Notes under the pieces: model-generated | The model's database searches: none | What the model was told of the DNA's origin: nothing | Seen by the model: the letters and a program-made list of their open reading frames with translations, nothing else | Program-made: the position numbers and the translations under genes | Shown here: positions 1 to 9,855 of the stretch, piece by piece | How the letters are laid out: each line of letters begins with the position of its first letter | Numbering within the stretch: the first letter of the stretch is position 1 | Assembly (NCBI RefSeq): GCF_006965445.1 | Contig: NZ_CP041356.1 | Span: 2,542,001 to 2,606,000 of the forward strand | DNA from: Lactococcus protaetiae | GTDB lineage: Bacteria > Bacillota > Bacilli > Lactobacillales > Streptococcaceae | DNA length: 64,000 bases | Reading direction: 5' to 3'

Positions 1-953
1 TACTAGAAATGATGGCGAAAGCCGTTGAAAATTCCATGACTCACTTGGTCATGGAAGTCAGCTCACAAGCCTACAAAACAGAGCGAGTCTACGGCTTAAC
101 CTTTGATGTTGGTGTCTTTCTCAACATCTCACCTGATCATATCGGCCCAGTCGAACACCCAACCTTAGAAGACTATTTCTTTTGTAAACGTCAACTGTTA
201 CACAACTCACGCTACTTTGTCGCAAATGCTGAAATGAATCACTTTGGTATCATCAAAGAAGAACTTGCCGCCCTCGAACTCCCATACACCTTTTACGGAA
301 AAGATACAGAAAATAGAATCCTCGAATCTACAGGTTTACATTTTGAAACGACCGGTAGCATAATCGGTAGCTTTTCCATTCGTCTTCTAGGGCGTTTCAA
401 TCAAGAAAATGCTTTAGCAACTGCCCTAGCAACACGCGCACTTGGCGCTTCAACCAGTCAGATTAAAGCTGGTCTTGCCAAAGCTACTGTTCCTGGACGC
501 ATGGAATTATTCACAGCAAAAAATGGCGCACACATCTATGTAGATTATGCACACAATGGCATCTCACTTGAAAATCTTGTCAAAGTTGTCGAAGAACACC
601 ATAATGGTAAGCTTATCCTTATACTTGGTTCAACAGGTAACAAAGGCGAAAGTCGCCGTCACGATTTTGGAAAAGTTATTGAAAATCACAAACGCCTCGA
701 AGTCATACTAACAACTGATGACTCCAACCGAGAAGACCCCAAAATAATCGCAGAAGAAATCGCAAAACCTGTAACTCGCCCTCTTGATTTTGAGCTTGAC
801 CGTGAAACAGCTATAAAACAGGCGATTCAACGCACAAATTCTCCATCAGATGCCGTGATTATTGCAGGAAAAGGAGCTGACAAATTCCAACTCTTAAATG
901 GTAAGCGCGAACCTTACATCGGAGATGCCGAAGCTGCCCAAAAATACATATAA
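1..953 (+). CDS. murE: MurE-like Mur ligase (UDP-MurNAc-tripeptide synthase), 5' end outside window
   Basis: This is the central and C-terminal part of a Mur ligase; the frame is open from base 3, so the true start lies upstream. Mur ligases add one amino acid to UDP-MurNAc peptide in the cytoplasm using ATP. Visible landmarks are MEVSSQAY (central domain), [11 protein letters not shown] (C-terminal domain), DDSNREDP where MurE carries its amino-acid-selecting DNPR-type motif, and AGKGADKFQ near the end, equivalent to GKGHEDYQ of MurE. The selecting motif is not the DAP-type DNPR, which fits L-lysine as substrate. The GKGAD form also occurs in MurE paralogues, so this could be a second MurE-like copy. 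A hairpin terminator follows the stop. Confidence 0.75.
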   Translation, partial: LEMMAKAVENSMTHLVMEVSSQAYKTERVYGLTFDVGVFLNISPDHIGPVEHPTLEDYFFCKRQLLHNSRYFVANAEMNHFGIIKEELAALELPYTFYGKDTENRILESTGLHFETTGSIIGSFSIRLLGRFNQENALATALATRALGASTSQIKAGLAKATVPGRMELFTAKNGAHIYVDYAHNGISLENLVKVVEEHHNGKLILILGSTGNKGESRRHDFGKVIENHKRLEVILTTDDSNREDPKIIAEEIAKPVTRPLDFELDRETAIKQAIQRTNSPSDAVIIAGKGADKFQLLNGKREPYIGDAEAAQKYI

Positions 954-972
954 TCCTACCAAAAGTTTACAA

Positions 973-1001
973 AGTGATAAGCTCCTGCTTATCGCTTTTT
1001 T
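973..1001 (+). terminator. Rho-independent terminator after murE-like gene
   Basis: Stem AGTGATAAGC / GCTTATCGCT (one G-U pair), loop TCCT, followed by a T run. Confidence 0.85.
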
Positions 1002-1432
1002 ATCGAAGCAAGTGTATGCTATCTCCGCCCTTCGGGCTGCGCGATAAACATTTGTCCGTTTTCTCTAGTCACTATCTTCGCTTCACCCCGCTGTCCGTTT
1101 GATTGCCATTTGGCGTTGCCTCTATTCTTGTCACTTTAGTGACTTAGAGATAGAGGACAAATGTTCATCGGCAATTTAGTGCCTTACAGTCAATGCCTTT
1201 TGCTTAGCTGCTTTAGCAGCTAAGCAAAAGGACAGCGAAGCAACGAAGTTTCGTAGACCGTCCGTAGAACGGCGTGTGAAGCATGTAGCATCGACAGCCT
1301 TTTTATCGACGCTTCAGCGGCTAGATAAAACGGACAAATGTTTTACGAAACTCCCACTGAATAAGTCTTGACTTCATTGCAAAATGAAACACCTTTCTCA
1401 CAAAAAAAACAGCCGAACTTCGATTTTTTATG
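1002..1432. repeat. Mosaic intergenic repeat region
   Basis: No gene seen. The stretch is built from modules that recur elsewhere in the window: the 'gctatctccgcc...' module, 'ggacaaatg', small inverted repeats such as CTGCTTTAGCAG, and a 47-bp segment at 1332-1378 that is identical to 38868-38914. The 47-bp copy ends shortly before the promoter of the MFS gene. Confidence 0.7.
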
Positions 1433-1438
1433 TATAAT
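1433..1438 (+). promoter_or_regulatory. -10 box directly upstream of MFS gene
   Basis: TATAAT lies six bases before the ATG at 1445, so transcription would begin at about the start codon. No convincing -35 box was found at the right spacing. The upstream ATG at 1430 overlaps the -10 box and is unlikely to be used. Confidence 0.5.
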
Positions 1439-1444
1439 AAACCC

Positions 1445-2632
1445 ATGACCTCAAAAGCAAAATTTCTCCTCGCAGTTGCCATGCTTTTCTCAGCAGGAAA
1501 TAGTGTCGCTTCTACCTTTATTAATGTCTTTCTCATGCGAACAACGGACAATAGCATTACCCTTGTCATCTGGCAAAGCATTCTCAACTATCTTATTCTT
1601 CTGATTGCTTTTGTTAGTGGCACACGGCTCCTGTCAAAACTCTCTATTACCAAAATATTTCGACTGGGTATTATTGCCCAAGCTCTCTATTATGTCATCA
1701 TCCTTGTCATGCGCAACAATCTATTACCTTTCATTGTACCTTTGGGCATTTTTTCAGGTCTTGGTCAGGGACTCTACTGGTTCTCACTTAATCTCCTGAT
1801 TGGTGATATTGTTACCGAAGACAATCAAGCAAAGTTCTTTAGCTACCAGCAGATGATGGGATTTATCTTTGGTATCCTCGTTCCTGCGTTATCAGGCTTT
1901 CTGATTGTTCGTATGGGTGGGCTCTCAGGATACTATGTCCTCTTTGCCATTTCTATTTTTCTCTTTTTGTTTGGTATTTTCCTCATCAAAAACATTTCAG
2001 GTTTTAAAACTGAAAATAAAATGAATATCTTGGGTGTACTTACACTGAGGGGCAATCGTTACTGGGATTCCAATGCAATTTTAAGTTTTTCGATGGGTTT
2101 CAAAGGAGTTCTGAACAGTCTCATCTTTGTCCTCTTTGCCTATCTTATTTTCAAAAACGAAAGCACGATGGGCAACCTCGGTTCATTTCAAGCGATTTTA
2201 AGTGCAATCAGTTCACTAATTTTTGCACATATTTTTCAAAAAAGCCATACACGCGCGATGTATTTTATCACGTGCAGTTTAAGTTTTCTAACTTTCGTGC
2301 TACTCGCACTTTTTGCCAATCCCATTATGATGATTGCAGGCTACATCATATTTGGTATCATCCAAAGTTGGGGAAGTGCGATTGCTAACGCGATGAACTA
2401 TAGACTCTCAACCCGTGGCGGAAACGGTTTTTCTCAACGTGAGTATATTGTTGCTAGTGAATTTCCTATTGCCCTTGGACGTGTCTTAGGATTGCTCCTT
2501 GCCCTACTACTGACTCAGATTCTACCATCGGCGTTAACCGCTTATCGCTTTCTTTTTATCGCAACGGGTCTCATGTGGATGCTTGAGTTTATCATCATTG
2601 ATTACAAGGTCAAGTGGTTAAAAAACGACTAA
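1445..2632 (+). CDS. MFS transporter
   Basis: A 395-residue, very hydrophobic protein with about twelve predicted membrane segments, typical of the major facilitator superfamily. It probably acts as a proton-coupled efflux or uptake carrier in the cytoplasmic membrane. The half-way loop contains a charged stretch (FKTENKMN). No substrate can be named. I chose the ATG at 1445 rather than 1430 because the latter sits inside the putative -10 box and neither has a clear ribosome binding site. The gene stands alone, bounded by a repeat region upstream and a bidirectional terminator downstream. Confidence 0.8.
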   Translation: MTSKAKFLLAVAMLFSAGNSVASTFINVFLMRTTDNSITLVIWQSILNYLILLIAFVSGTRLLSKLSITKIFRLGIIAQALYYVIILVMRNNLLPFIVPLGIFSGLGQGLYWFSLNLLIGDIVTEDNQAKFFSYQQMMGFIFGILVPALSGFLIVRMGGLSGYYVLFAISIFLFLFGIFLIKNISGFKTENKMNILGVLTLRGNRYWDSNAILSFSMGFKGVLNSLIFVLFAYLIFKNESTMGNLGSFQAILSAISSLIFAHIFQKSHTRAMYFITCSLSFLTFVLLALFANPIMMIAGYIIFGIIQSWGSAIANAMNYRLSTRGGNGFSQREYIVASEFPIALGRVLGLLLALLLTQILPSALTAYRFLFIATGLMWMLEFIIIDYKVKWLKND

Positions 2633-2661
2633 AAAGAGAGAAGAATCTTCTCTCTTTTTTT
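2629..2661. terminator. Bidirectional terminator
   Basis: Near-perfect dyad AAAAAGAGAGAAG / CTTCTCTCTTTTT with a 3-base loop between the convergent MFS gene and the LPXTG protein gene; A and T runs on both sides let it work both ways. Confidence 0.85.
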
Positions 2662-2664
2662 AGT

Positions 2665-5600
2665 TTATTTACCTGAATTACGACGTTTTTTAAGCCATGC
2701 AGTCAAACCACTAAGTCCAAGTAAAGCCGCACCGAACAGACCTGCTGTTGATGCCATCTCACCAGTTGAGGGAAGATTTTTACCTGTTCCAGTATCAACA
2801 TTATCACCACCAGTTACGATAGTATCATCATCGCCATTAGTAGTTTCATCATCGACCTCATCATCTCCAGTATCTCCTGATAATTCATCAGCAGTTACGG
2901 CAACTGTCATTGTGCCATTACCAGGTAACTGACTTGTTGAAGCGCGAGTTGGAGTTATCTCAACTTCATCTGGACCGAAGTAGAACGCTACATCAAGCCC
3001 CTCATGAGCTGTGTCTAAAGCTAAGAGTTCTTCTGTATCAAACTCAAGTGCAGGATTTTCTACTTCTTCAAGCATCCTAGGAGTCTCTCCGTTCCCTGCA
3101 AACCGTGATACAGGAGTAGTAATATCAACTGCTTGAATCACACGAGTCACAGAGTCAGCTAAAGTTTCATCAATCGTTTCCTCATCAATATCTGTAAGAG
3201 CTAGTGTCGGATCGTTAGAGACTGCGAAATGTCGGAGGTCATCGGACATAGCAAGTCTACCACCGTCTGTATCAATGATTGTTACAGCATTTTCCATATT
3301 GATATATTTCGATTCTTTCTCACCTTCAATTTTAACTTCAAAGATCGCATTATATACTCCCTCTTCACCATCGAAAAACGGAACTGTGACATTGATAATC
3401 TCAGCATTCAAGTCTGTGTAACCTTTTATCGCTATAGGTGTCGCAGTTGCAAACACATCATTCCAGTCTGCATCTACTGCTTCATCAAGGCTCATTGCAA
3501 CGCGCTCTGCATCAACATCACTGAACATTGACGAATTAATCGTGACTTTCGCTTCTTTATCGATAACTTTAGACCCTGCATCTTCATCGTTAGGATCTGC
3601 AAAAACTGTATACCTAACCGTTACGTCAAACTGCTCATCAAGTTGGAGTTCTTCCATACTAAATCCTGCTGGAAGTTCTAGTTCAAAGTCTCCAGTTGCT
3701 TCATGCTCTTCCCATTCTCCCACTCCATCTGTGTCGTGGTATTTACGTTCAACTTGAGGTTGGATGAGTTCTAAAAGTTGTGCTTTAAAGTCTGTGTCAT
3801 TATCAGCAACTTCATTCTGATTAATATCTACCTCTTCCTCTGTTAAAGTCAATCTATAATCATAGCCTGATACTGTAACTGGAATTTGACCATCCACATC
3901 ACTTTCAGCGAAGTTTGTAATTCCAAAAGTTCCTGTCAGCGCACTCTGATTCAAACGATAACCAATATCGTAGGTTCCACCAAAGAAGCGGTTAGTATTC
4001 ATAAACATCTCTAAATCATCGCCATCCAACTCAATCATATCAAGCAAATCTCCTCCTTCGATTTCCTCTACTTCCCCATTGGCAGCAACAATAAAGAGTC
4101 TAAAGCCAGAGCTGTAAAGGATCTCTTCAATTACATCTTCCTGACTCATATCCGACAAGTCCTCATGAGATATTGCTGTTGGGTTAAAGCTGATGATAGC
4201 AGCAGCCCCATCTTCACCTACTGGGATAACTTGTTGGATAGTATCATCAGAGTCATCAGTTGTTGTTGCAAATTCAAGGGTACGGAAAATTGTAGTGGTC
4301 TTTAGACCATTGTAGCTGAAAGTTACTTCATGGTCCGTGCGTATTACACCTGACTCTTCATTCTCTTCCCCTTCTACAACTCTAACTTTGACATCAGCTT
4401 CAGATATTCCACTAACGACAAGTCCTGCCGCTTCTTTTAGGGCACTATCATCACTAGAAATAGCATCGAACGCTTCCGCTGTCATAGGAACTACTGCCTC
4501 TGAACTAATATCAACGATTGCTATCTCAATTTCTAACTCGCCAGCAGCTGCGTGTGAAGCCCTCATGCCATCTGTCATAAAGCTACGGTCAACATCATAC
4601 AGAAGATGATTATTTTGATTCAGAATAGAAACTTTAACCTTTCCATCTTCGATATCAGAAGTATCAACATTCAAGCTTCCTTTATCACGACCTTCGTACT
4701 CATCTCTACCACCAACTTCGTCTAAATCAAACCTGTTCCACGTTGGTACAAAGTTTGGGTTAAAACTGATTCCTTGATTGTCTGCTGGCTTTAGCTCTGC
4801 CCACTCACCATAAACATTGGCACGCTCTAAAATCAATGCTTGGAGTTCTTCAGCATCCATTTCTAGTTCACCTTGTGTTAGCAGAACTCTATTATTTGTT
4901 CCATTGAGACGGAAAACAGAAGTCCATGATTGATCCCAATCTCCCCAGTTTTCTGGATTACGTTGATCTTCAAGTGTTTCCCATCCTTGCAAAGGACTCA
5001 CTGGCCATTCTGCTACAATACGCAATGGAATTGTTTTTTCAGCACCACCAACATTAAATGTTACGTCAATTGCTTCACCGATGTTGCGCTCTCCCGCTTC
5101 CCAAGTCGCCCCAAAATCTTTATCAGTCAAAGGTACTGGCGTTCCATCAGCACCAGTAAATTGGAGACGGGCCATATCAGCAATTTGCGCAGCTGTCAAT
5201 GTTGATGCCTCTGCTGGTGTTATATGAAGTGTATTACCTGGATTCCAGTCTTGGGTAATTTCACCGACAGAAACTGCAACTTCAACCATAGCAGGTGCTG
5301 CCTGTAAATTTGGCCTTTCTGGATGAGCAAGGAAATCATTTGTTGTGTCCCATAACATTACTTCATTAGCACTATTTACAAGTTTAATTGTTGCAGTTCC
5401 CTCTGTAGCAATATGAGTTGTGTCAACGACAACTTGCGCATTTTCACGGTTATCCACAGATGAATCTACTCCAATATTTACCCAAGATGGATTCCAGTTT
5501 TCATCATTCGGTCCAATGCCTGCCCATGTATTTGCTCCCTGCGCTGTAAGCCCTGATGCTGCAAAAATAAGTTCTTCTAACTCTTGTGTGTCGCCAGTGA

Positions 5601-6102
5601 GTTGTGCGGGAGTGATATCGATTGTTTCTGGTTGATCACCTGCAAATCTGTAAATTGTACCCCAACTTTGACTTGGAGTTGGGAACATCGGATTTTCCGT
5701 ACTAATCACGCGCCATTGCTGTGTAGGACTTCCCTCACGAGAAAATATAGGAAATTCAGTCGCTGTCATAATCGACTTTTCGTCATTAAACTCCGTACTC
5801 ACACTCGGCAAGACTAGATTACTCGCAGACATTTCATCAGTTGAGTTTTCTATTTTATTTTCTTCCGAACTATTTTCTGTTGATTCCTCCATTGTTTCTG
5901 GAAGTCCAATCTCCTCTGGAAGCTCTGTTTCGGGAGCTTCTACAACTTGTTCAGTGTTGATTTCTGCTTCATTTGTTGTGATAGTATCAGCAACAGCATT
6001 CATTGCTGGTGCAAGTGGACTTACCAGTAACGAGGTCGTCGCAGCGGTTGCTGCAAATTTACGGAAAATAGCTTTTTTGTTTCTGCGTTGTTTGTTTGAC
6101 AT
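2665..6102 (-). CDS. Sortase-anchored (LPXTG) surface protein
   Basis: A 1145-residue secreted wall protein. The N-terminus is a long signal peptide (basic KQRRNKKAIFRKF, then an Ala/Thr-rich hydrophobic core ending near NAVADT), followed by a Glu/Thr-rich stretch. The body holds repeated acidic domains of about 150-250 residues. The end is a textbook sorting signal: LPSTGE, a hydrophobic segment and KKRRNSGK. Sortase would link the Thr to peptidoglycan. GGAAG precedes the ATG at 6102 by four bases, so I prefer it to the ATG 15 bases upstream. No catalytic domain is recognised; adhesion is an inference. It is divergent from recQ. Confidence 0.85.
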   Translation of the reverse strand: MSNKQRRNKKAIFRKFAATAATTSLLVSPLAPAMNAVADTITTNEAEINTEQVVEAPETELPEEIGLPETMEESTENSSEENKIENSTDEMSASNLVLPSVSTEFNDEKSIMTATEFPIFSREGSPTQQWRVISTENPMFPTPSQSWGTIYRFAGDQPETIDITPAQLTGDTQELEELIFAASGLTAQGANTWAGIGPNDENWNPSWVNIGVDSSVDNRENAQVVVDTTHIATEGTATIKLVNSANEVMLWDTTNDFLAHPERPNLQAAPAMVEVAVSVGEITQDWNPGNTLHITPAEASTLTAAQIADMARLQFTGADGTPVPLTDKDFGATWEAGERNIGEAIDVTFNVGGAEKTIPLRIVAEWPVSPLQGWETLEDQRNPENWGDWDQSWTSVFRLNGTNNRVLLTQGELEMDAEELQALILERANVYGEWAELKPADNQGISFNPNFVPTWNRFDLDEVGGRDEYEGRDKGSLNVDTSDIEDGKVKVSILNQNNHLLYDVDRSFMTDGMRASHAAAGELEIEIAIVDISSEAVVPMTAEAFDAISSDDSALKEAAGLVVSGISEADVKVRVVEGEENEESGVIRTDHEVTFSYNGLKTTTIFRTLEFATTTDDSDDTIQQVIPVGEDGAAAIISFNPTAISHEDLSDMSQEDVIEEILYSSGFRLFIVAANGEVEEIEGGDLLDMIELDGDDLEMFMNTNRFFGGTYDIGYRLNQSALTGTFGITNFAESDVDGQIPVTVSGYDYRLTLTEEEVDINQNEVADNDTDFKAQLLELIQPQVERKYHDTDGVGEWEEHEATGDFELELPAGFSMEELQLDEQFDVTVRYTVFADPNDEDAGSKVIDKEAKVTINSSMFSDVDAERVAMSLDEAVDADWNDVFATATPIAIKGYTDLNAEIINVTVPFFDGEEGVYNAIFEVKIEGEKESKYINMENAVTIIDTDGGRLAMSDDLRHFAVSNDPTLALTDIDEETIDETLADSVTRVIQAVDITTPVSRFAGNGETPRMLEEVENPALEFDTEELLALDTAHEGLDVAFYFGPDEVEITPTRASTSQLPGNGTMTVAVTADELSGDTGDDEVDDETTNGDDDTIVTGGDNVDTGTGKNLPSTGEMASTAGLFGAALLGLSGLTAWLKKRRNSGK

Positions 6103-6117
6103 AAGTCTTCCTTTCAA

Positions 6118-6306
6118 AATATGAGAATTGTTTAATTATAGTTTACTTTTTCTCATTTATTTATAATGTAAATTATAACAAAATTAAAAAAAAAAAAAAA
6201 ACGATATGATTTTAGCCATTATATAACCGTTTTATTGATTTTATTTTTCTCATTTTTTATTTATTTTTATTAAAGTGATTTTTTTATTTTTTTTACGTAT
6301 AATAGA
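6118..6306. promoter_or_regulatory. AT-rich divergent promoter region with a 16-base A tract
   Basis: Very AT-rich spacer between the LPXTG gene and recQ. A run of 16 A residues spans 6186-6201. On the minus strand a TATAAT (6135-6140) could serve the surface protein. On the plus strand TATAAT at 6298-6303 abuts recQ. Long T-rich stretches precede recQ. Confidence 0.5.
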
Positions 6307-6312
6307 ATGAGT

Positions 6313-8091
6313 ATGAATTTAGAAGAAAAACTCAAAGAAATCTTTGGATATGACAATTTCCGAAAAGGACAAAAACAAATTATTGAGCAGGTGCTTTCCA
6401 AACAGGATACGCTTGGTATTTTGCCAACGGGTGCTGGGAAGTCAATTTGCTATCAACTGCCTGCAGTGATACAGTCTGGCGTGACTTTAGTCATCTCGCC
6501 TTTGATTAGCTTGATGAAAGACCAAGTAGACCAGCTCAATGTTGCAGGTATTCCAGCGACTTTTATCAATTCAACGATTGACGATTTTGAGTCTAATTTT
6601 AGAATGCAACAAGTCGAAAATGGTGCAATCAAATTACTTTTTGTTGCACCTGAACGATTTGGTTTAGACTATTTTAATCATTTTTTACAACATTTACCTA
6701 TTGACCTTGTGGCTATTGATGAAGCCCACTGTATTTCACAATGGGGACATGATTTTAGACCAAGTTATGTTGAATTTGCCCAGCATTTGCAAGATTTACC
6801 CACTCATCCAACGATTTTAGCATTAACAGCCACCGCCACCCCAAGGGTTACCGAAGACATTCAAAATCTCCTCTCTATCACTCCTTACAATACTGTGAAG
6901 ACTGGATTTCTTCGTAAAAATTTAAGATTTGAAGTGGTTAAAGGTGTCGATAAACGTACTTTCCTAAAAAATTATCTCAAAAATCGAGAAAAGGGTGAGT
7001 CGGGTATTATCTATGCCAGTACCAGAAAAGAGGTTGAAGAAATCTGTGAGTGGCTCAATCGCAATAACTTTAAGGCAAGTCGTTATCATGCAGGTCTTAG
7101 TGAAAATGAACGAAAAACCAATCAGGAACAATTCATTTATGATGAAATTCCGATTATGGTTGCAACCAATGCGTTTGGAATGGGGATTAATAAGTCCAAT
7201 GTCCGCTTTGTCATTCATTACAGTATCCCTGCAACGATAGAAAGTTATTATCAAGAGGCAGGACGCGCTGGACGGGACGGTCTTGAATCCGATGCAATCC
7301 TCCTTTTTTCACCTAATGATGTCCGAATTCGCAATTTTTTGATTGAGAGAAGTGAAGGTGATGACTCTCATAAAGAGCACGAATATGAGAAACTGCGTCA
7401 GATGCAGGCATATACTAGCTCTGAAACTTGTTTACAACGATATATTTTGGAGTATTTTGGCGATGAAGGGCAAGCTTGTGGAAAATGTAGTAATTGTTTA
7501 GACGAGCGTGAGGATGTAGATATTACTGTTGAAACTCAAAAAGTGCTCTCTTGTGTGATTCGGATGGGCGAGCGATTTGGGAAAACTGCTGTGGCACAAG
7601 TGCTTGTCGGCTCTAAAAATAAAAATCTTGCTAAATGGAATTTTGAAAAATTATCTACTTTTGGTATTATGAAAAACTTCTCTCAAAAAGCTGTGGGTGA
7701 GTTGATTGACTTTTTAGCTGCTGAGGGCTTTCTCAATGTGACTGCTGGAAAATTTCCAACACTTATCGTTTCAAATAGGGGAGCAAAGGTGCTTAAAGGT
7801 CAGGAAAAAGTTCATCGTCGTGCGACTTTGATTGCAGAAAAGACTGTCATTCATTCTGAAGCGTTTGATGCTGAACTATTTGAGGATTTACGTGTTCTAC
7901 GATTGGAAATTGCAAAGCGTGAGTCTGTGCCACCATTTATGATTTTTTCTGATGCTAGTTTAAAAGATATGGCTAGACTTCAGCCTATTGATGATACAAA
8001 CTTTCTTCAAATAAGCGGAGTGGGACCTGTTAAACTTGAAAAATATGGTTTTTTATTTATCAATAAGATTAAAGAATATAAAAAAAGCTGA
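6313..8091 (+). CDS. recQ: ATP-dependent DNA helicase RecQ
   Basis: A 592-residue 3'-5' DNA helicase of recombination repair and replication-fork maintenance. Helicase motifs in order: LPTGAGKS (Walker A, about residue 37), TATATPRV (motif III), IDEAHCISQWGHDFRPSY (DEAH box and RecQ aromatic loop), then the second RecA-like domain ending QEAGRAGRDG (motif VI). A zinc site C-x16-CGKCSNC, a winged-helix RQC region and a C-terminal HRDC-like domain follow, the usual RecQ order and length. A TATAAT ends ten bases before the ATG at 6313 and only four before the ATG at 6307. No Shine-Dalgarno is present, so the message may be leaderless from 6313. Confidence 0.93.
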   Translation: MNLEEKLKEIFGYDNFRKGQKQIIEQVLSKQDTLGILPTGAGKSICYQLPAVIQSGVTLVISPLISLMKDQVDQLNVAGIPATFINSTIDDFESNFRMQQVENGAIKLLFVAPERFGLDYFNHFLQHLPIDLVAIDEAHCISQWGHDFRPSYVEFAQHLQDLPTHPTILALTATATPRVTEDIQNLLSITPYNTVKTGFLRKNLRFEVVKGVDKRTFLKNYLKNREKGESGIIYASTRKEVEEICEWLNRNNFKASRYHAGLSENERKTNQEQFIYDEIPIMVATNAFGMGINKSNVRFVIHYSIPATIESYYQEAGRAGRDGLESDAILLFSPNDVRIRNFLIERSEGDDSHKEHEYEKLRQMQAYTSSETCLQRYILEYFGDEGQACGKCSNCLDEREDVDITVETQKVLSCVIRMGERFGKTAVAQVLVGSKNKNLAKWNFEKLSTFGIMKNFSQKAVGELIDFLAAEGFLNVTAGKFPTLIVSNRGAKVLKGQEKVHRRATLIAEKTVIHSEAFDAELFEDLRVLRLEIAKRESVPPFMIFSDASLKDMARLQPIDDTNFLQISGVGPVKLEKYGFLFINKIKEYKKS

Positions 8092-8115
8092 GGAATTTCT
8101 CAGCTTTTTGCTTTT
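8082..8115 (+). terminator. Terminator after recQ
   Basis: Stem AAAAAGCTGAG / CTCAGCTTTTT, loop GAATTT, followed by further T residues. Confidence 0.9.
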
Positions 8116-8299
8116 TATCAATTTTTGAAGTGATTACTTCATTGGTGGGGGAATTAGCACGCACTTGCTAAGTTAAATCCAAGCACCAAGGTTTCTTGAT
8201 ATACGCACTAAAAGTGCAAATGATGATGATTGTTGTCTTCCAAAATCTTTCTATAGTTAGTTTAATATGAAAATTTGCAACAAGATGAACACTCAAAGA

Positions 8300-9823
8300 T
8301 TATTTACTTATTTTTTTATAACGTTGCATCATGAAGTAAGCAATAATACTGAAAATCACTGGACCACCAACCATTGAAACTACTGAGGTAAGCATATCTG
8401 TTAACGCTTTTGAGGTGTGTCTTGCTGCTGGAAGTTCAATGTAATTCACGATAGGTTGAACGATTGTAAAGAAGTTTGCACCAATGACCACAATCAAGAC
8501 AAGGATTGTTAAAGCTGTTGCAACAAGATGTGATTTGAAAAACTCAATGGGTTTGTGAATCGCTTTATTTTTCTTAAAGAACCAGTAAGCAATTACAATG
8601 AGAATGTAAGGCAAGGTCATTGAAACGTTTGCCATGTAGGTCAAAACTTCGAAAAATTTGCTCGCGCCTCCTTGAGAAGTGAGGAAATTTAGTACAACGA
8701 TTAATGTCACAATGGCAAATTGAACCCACATCGCAAATTTTGGCATTCCATCATCTGAGAGTTTACCAAGCTTGCCAGGCCAGAGCTTTTCTGGTGTTCC
8801 TGTAATGATTTGTTTGATTGGGCTATAAGTCAGAGTAAAGAAAGCTCCCATATATGCTAACAACATTGATAAACCAATGTATCGTGCAAAGATGCCACCA
8901 AGAATATCTGCGCCTGAGTGAGATAAACCGATCGCTTGCCCGACTGCTTCTCCAAGGCTTTGAAGAAGCATATAGGGTACTGTTCCGAGATTCATGGTTT
9001 GCGCCTTGATAGCTGGAAGCCACTGTGAGTAATCCACAAAGAACCCAACGCTAAGAATTGCTACGGAATAGCCAATTGCTATAATAAGTGCTGAAATAAT
9101 GATGCCTCGAGGGAAATTTTTCTCTGGTTTATCCGTTTGGTCAACCAAGCCTGCAACGGATTCAACTCCACCATAAGCAAAGATTGCAAAAACCAAAAAG
9201 GCAATAAATGCAACACTGCTTCCGTCAAATGTAGGGTTGGGTGATGATGTGAAAGAATGAAGGTTAATTGGTGTCGCTGGGTGGCCGTTTGCGATGAGAA
9301 CAATCACCGCTCCTAAAATCAAAATAACATTCAACGAGAGGACGGCAATTCCCGCGATTGATGTAAATTTCTTTATGGTATCAACCCCTTTTGAAACCAT
9401 AAATGTGATAAGTGCCATCCAAACAACTGCTGCAATTGAAATCCATAATGGTGATGGGGTATGGGTAGAATTACCAAAAATCAAATTGACAATTGGAATT
9501 AATATTTTATTGGCTACTGTTACCATCCAAATAACATAAGAGGCATACCACATAAATGTTCCTACAAATGCAAAGGTAGGGTTGACCGATTCACTCATCC
9601 ATGAGTAAATCCCTCCCTTTTCATCTTTAAAAGCCGAGCCCATCTCTGTAACCATGAATGCAAACGGCAGGAAAAAAAGCAAGGCTCCAATAATGTACCA
9701 CGGAATGGCACCATACCCCATTTGGTAGAAAGCAACAGGAATATTCCCGAAGCCGAAAACAGTTGTAAAAATCATCAATGAGAGACCTACAAGTGAGAGT
9801 TTACCTTTTGTATCTTTTGACAT
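8300..9823 (-). CDS. yjeM: YjeM-type amino acid permease (APC superfamily)
   Basis: A 507-residue membrane protein with about twelve hydrophobic segments. The N-terminus (GKLSLVGLSLMIFTTVFGF, then GGIYSWM and GTFMWYASYVIWMV) and the C-terminal half (FAIFAYGGVES, TYSPIKQII, ANVSMTLPY) match my memory of E. coli YjeM closely. YjeM belongs to the glutamate/GABA antiporter group of APC carriers; its substrate is not established. The gene is monocistronic, preceded by AAAGGAAA and a 12-bp palindrome at 9844-9855, and surrounded by repeat-rich DNA. Amino acid exchange is the family-level expectation only. Confidence 0.8.
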   Translation of the reverse strand: MSKDTKGKLSLVGLSLMIFTTVFGFGNIPVAFYQMGYGAIPWYIIGALLFFLPFAFMVTEMGSAFKDEKGGIYSWMSESVNPTFAFVGTFMWYASYVIWMVTVANKILIPIVNLIFGNSTHTPSPLWISIAAVVWMALITFMVSKGVDTIKKFTSIAGIAVLSLNVILILGAVIVLIANGHPATPINLHSFTSSPNPTFDGSSVAFIAFLVFAIFAYGGVESVAGLVDQTDKPEKNFPRGIIISALIIAIGYSVAILSVGFFVDYSQWLPAIKAQTMNLGTVPYMLLQSLGEAVGQAIGLSHSGADILGGIFARYIGLSMLLAYMGAFFTLTYSPIKQIITGTPEKLWPGKLGKLSDDGMPKFAMWVQFAIVTLIVVLNFLTSQGGASKFFEVLTYMANVSMTLPYILIVIAYWFFKKNKAIHKPIEFFKSHLVATALTILVLIVVIGANFFTIVQPIVNYIELPAARHTSKALTDMLTSVVSMVGGPVIFSIIAYFMMQRYKKISK

Positions 9824-9843
9824 AAATTTTCCTTTCTTTTTGG

Positions 9844-9855
9844 ACGCTATAGCGT
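9844..9855. promoter_or_regulatory. 12-bp palindrome upstream of yjeM
   Basis: Perfect dyad ACGCTATAGCGT about 20 bases before the permease start codon, in its 5' leader or at its promoter. It could be an operator; no regulator is identified. Confidence 0.3.

Noticed and set aside
3229-5817. Several plus-strand open frames opposite the LPXTG gene
   Set aside because: They are antisense shadows of a long, clearly coding gene with signal peptide and sorting signal.
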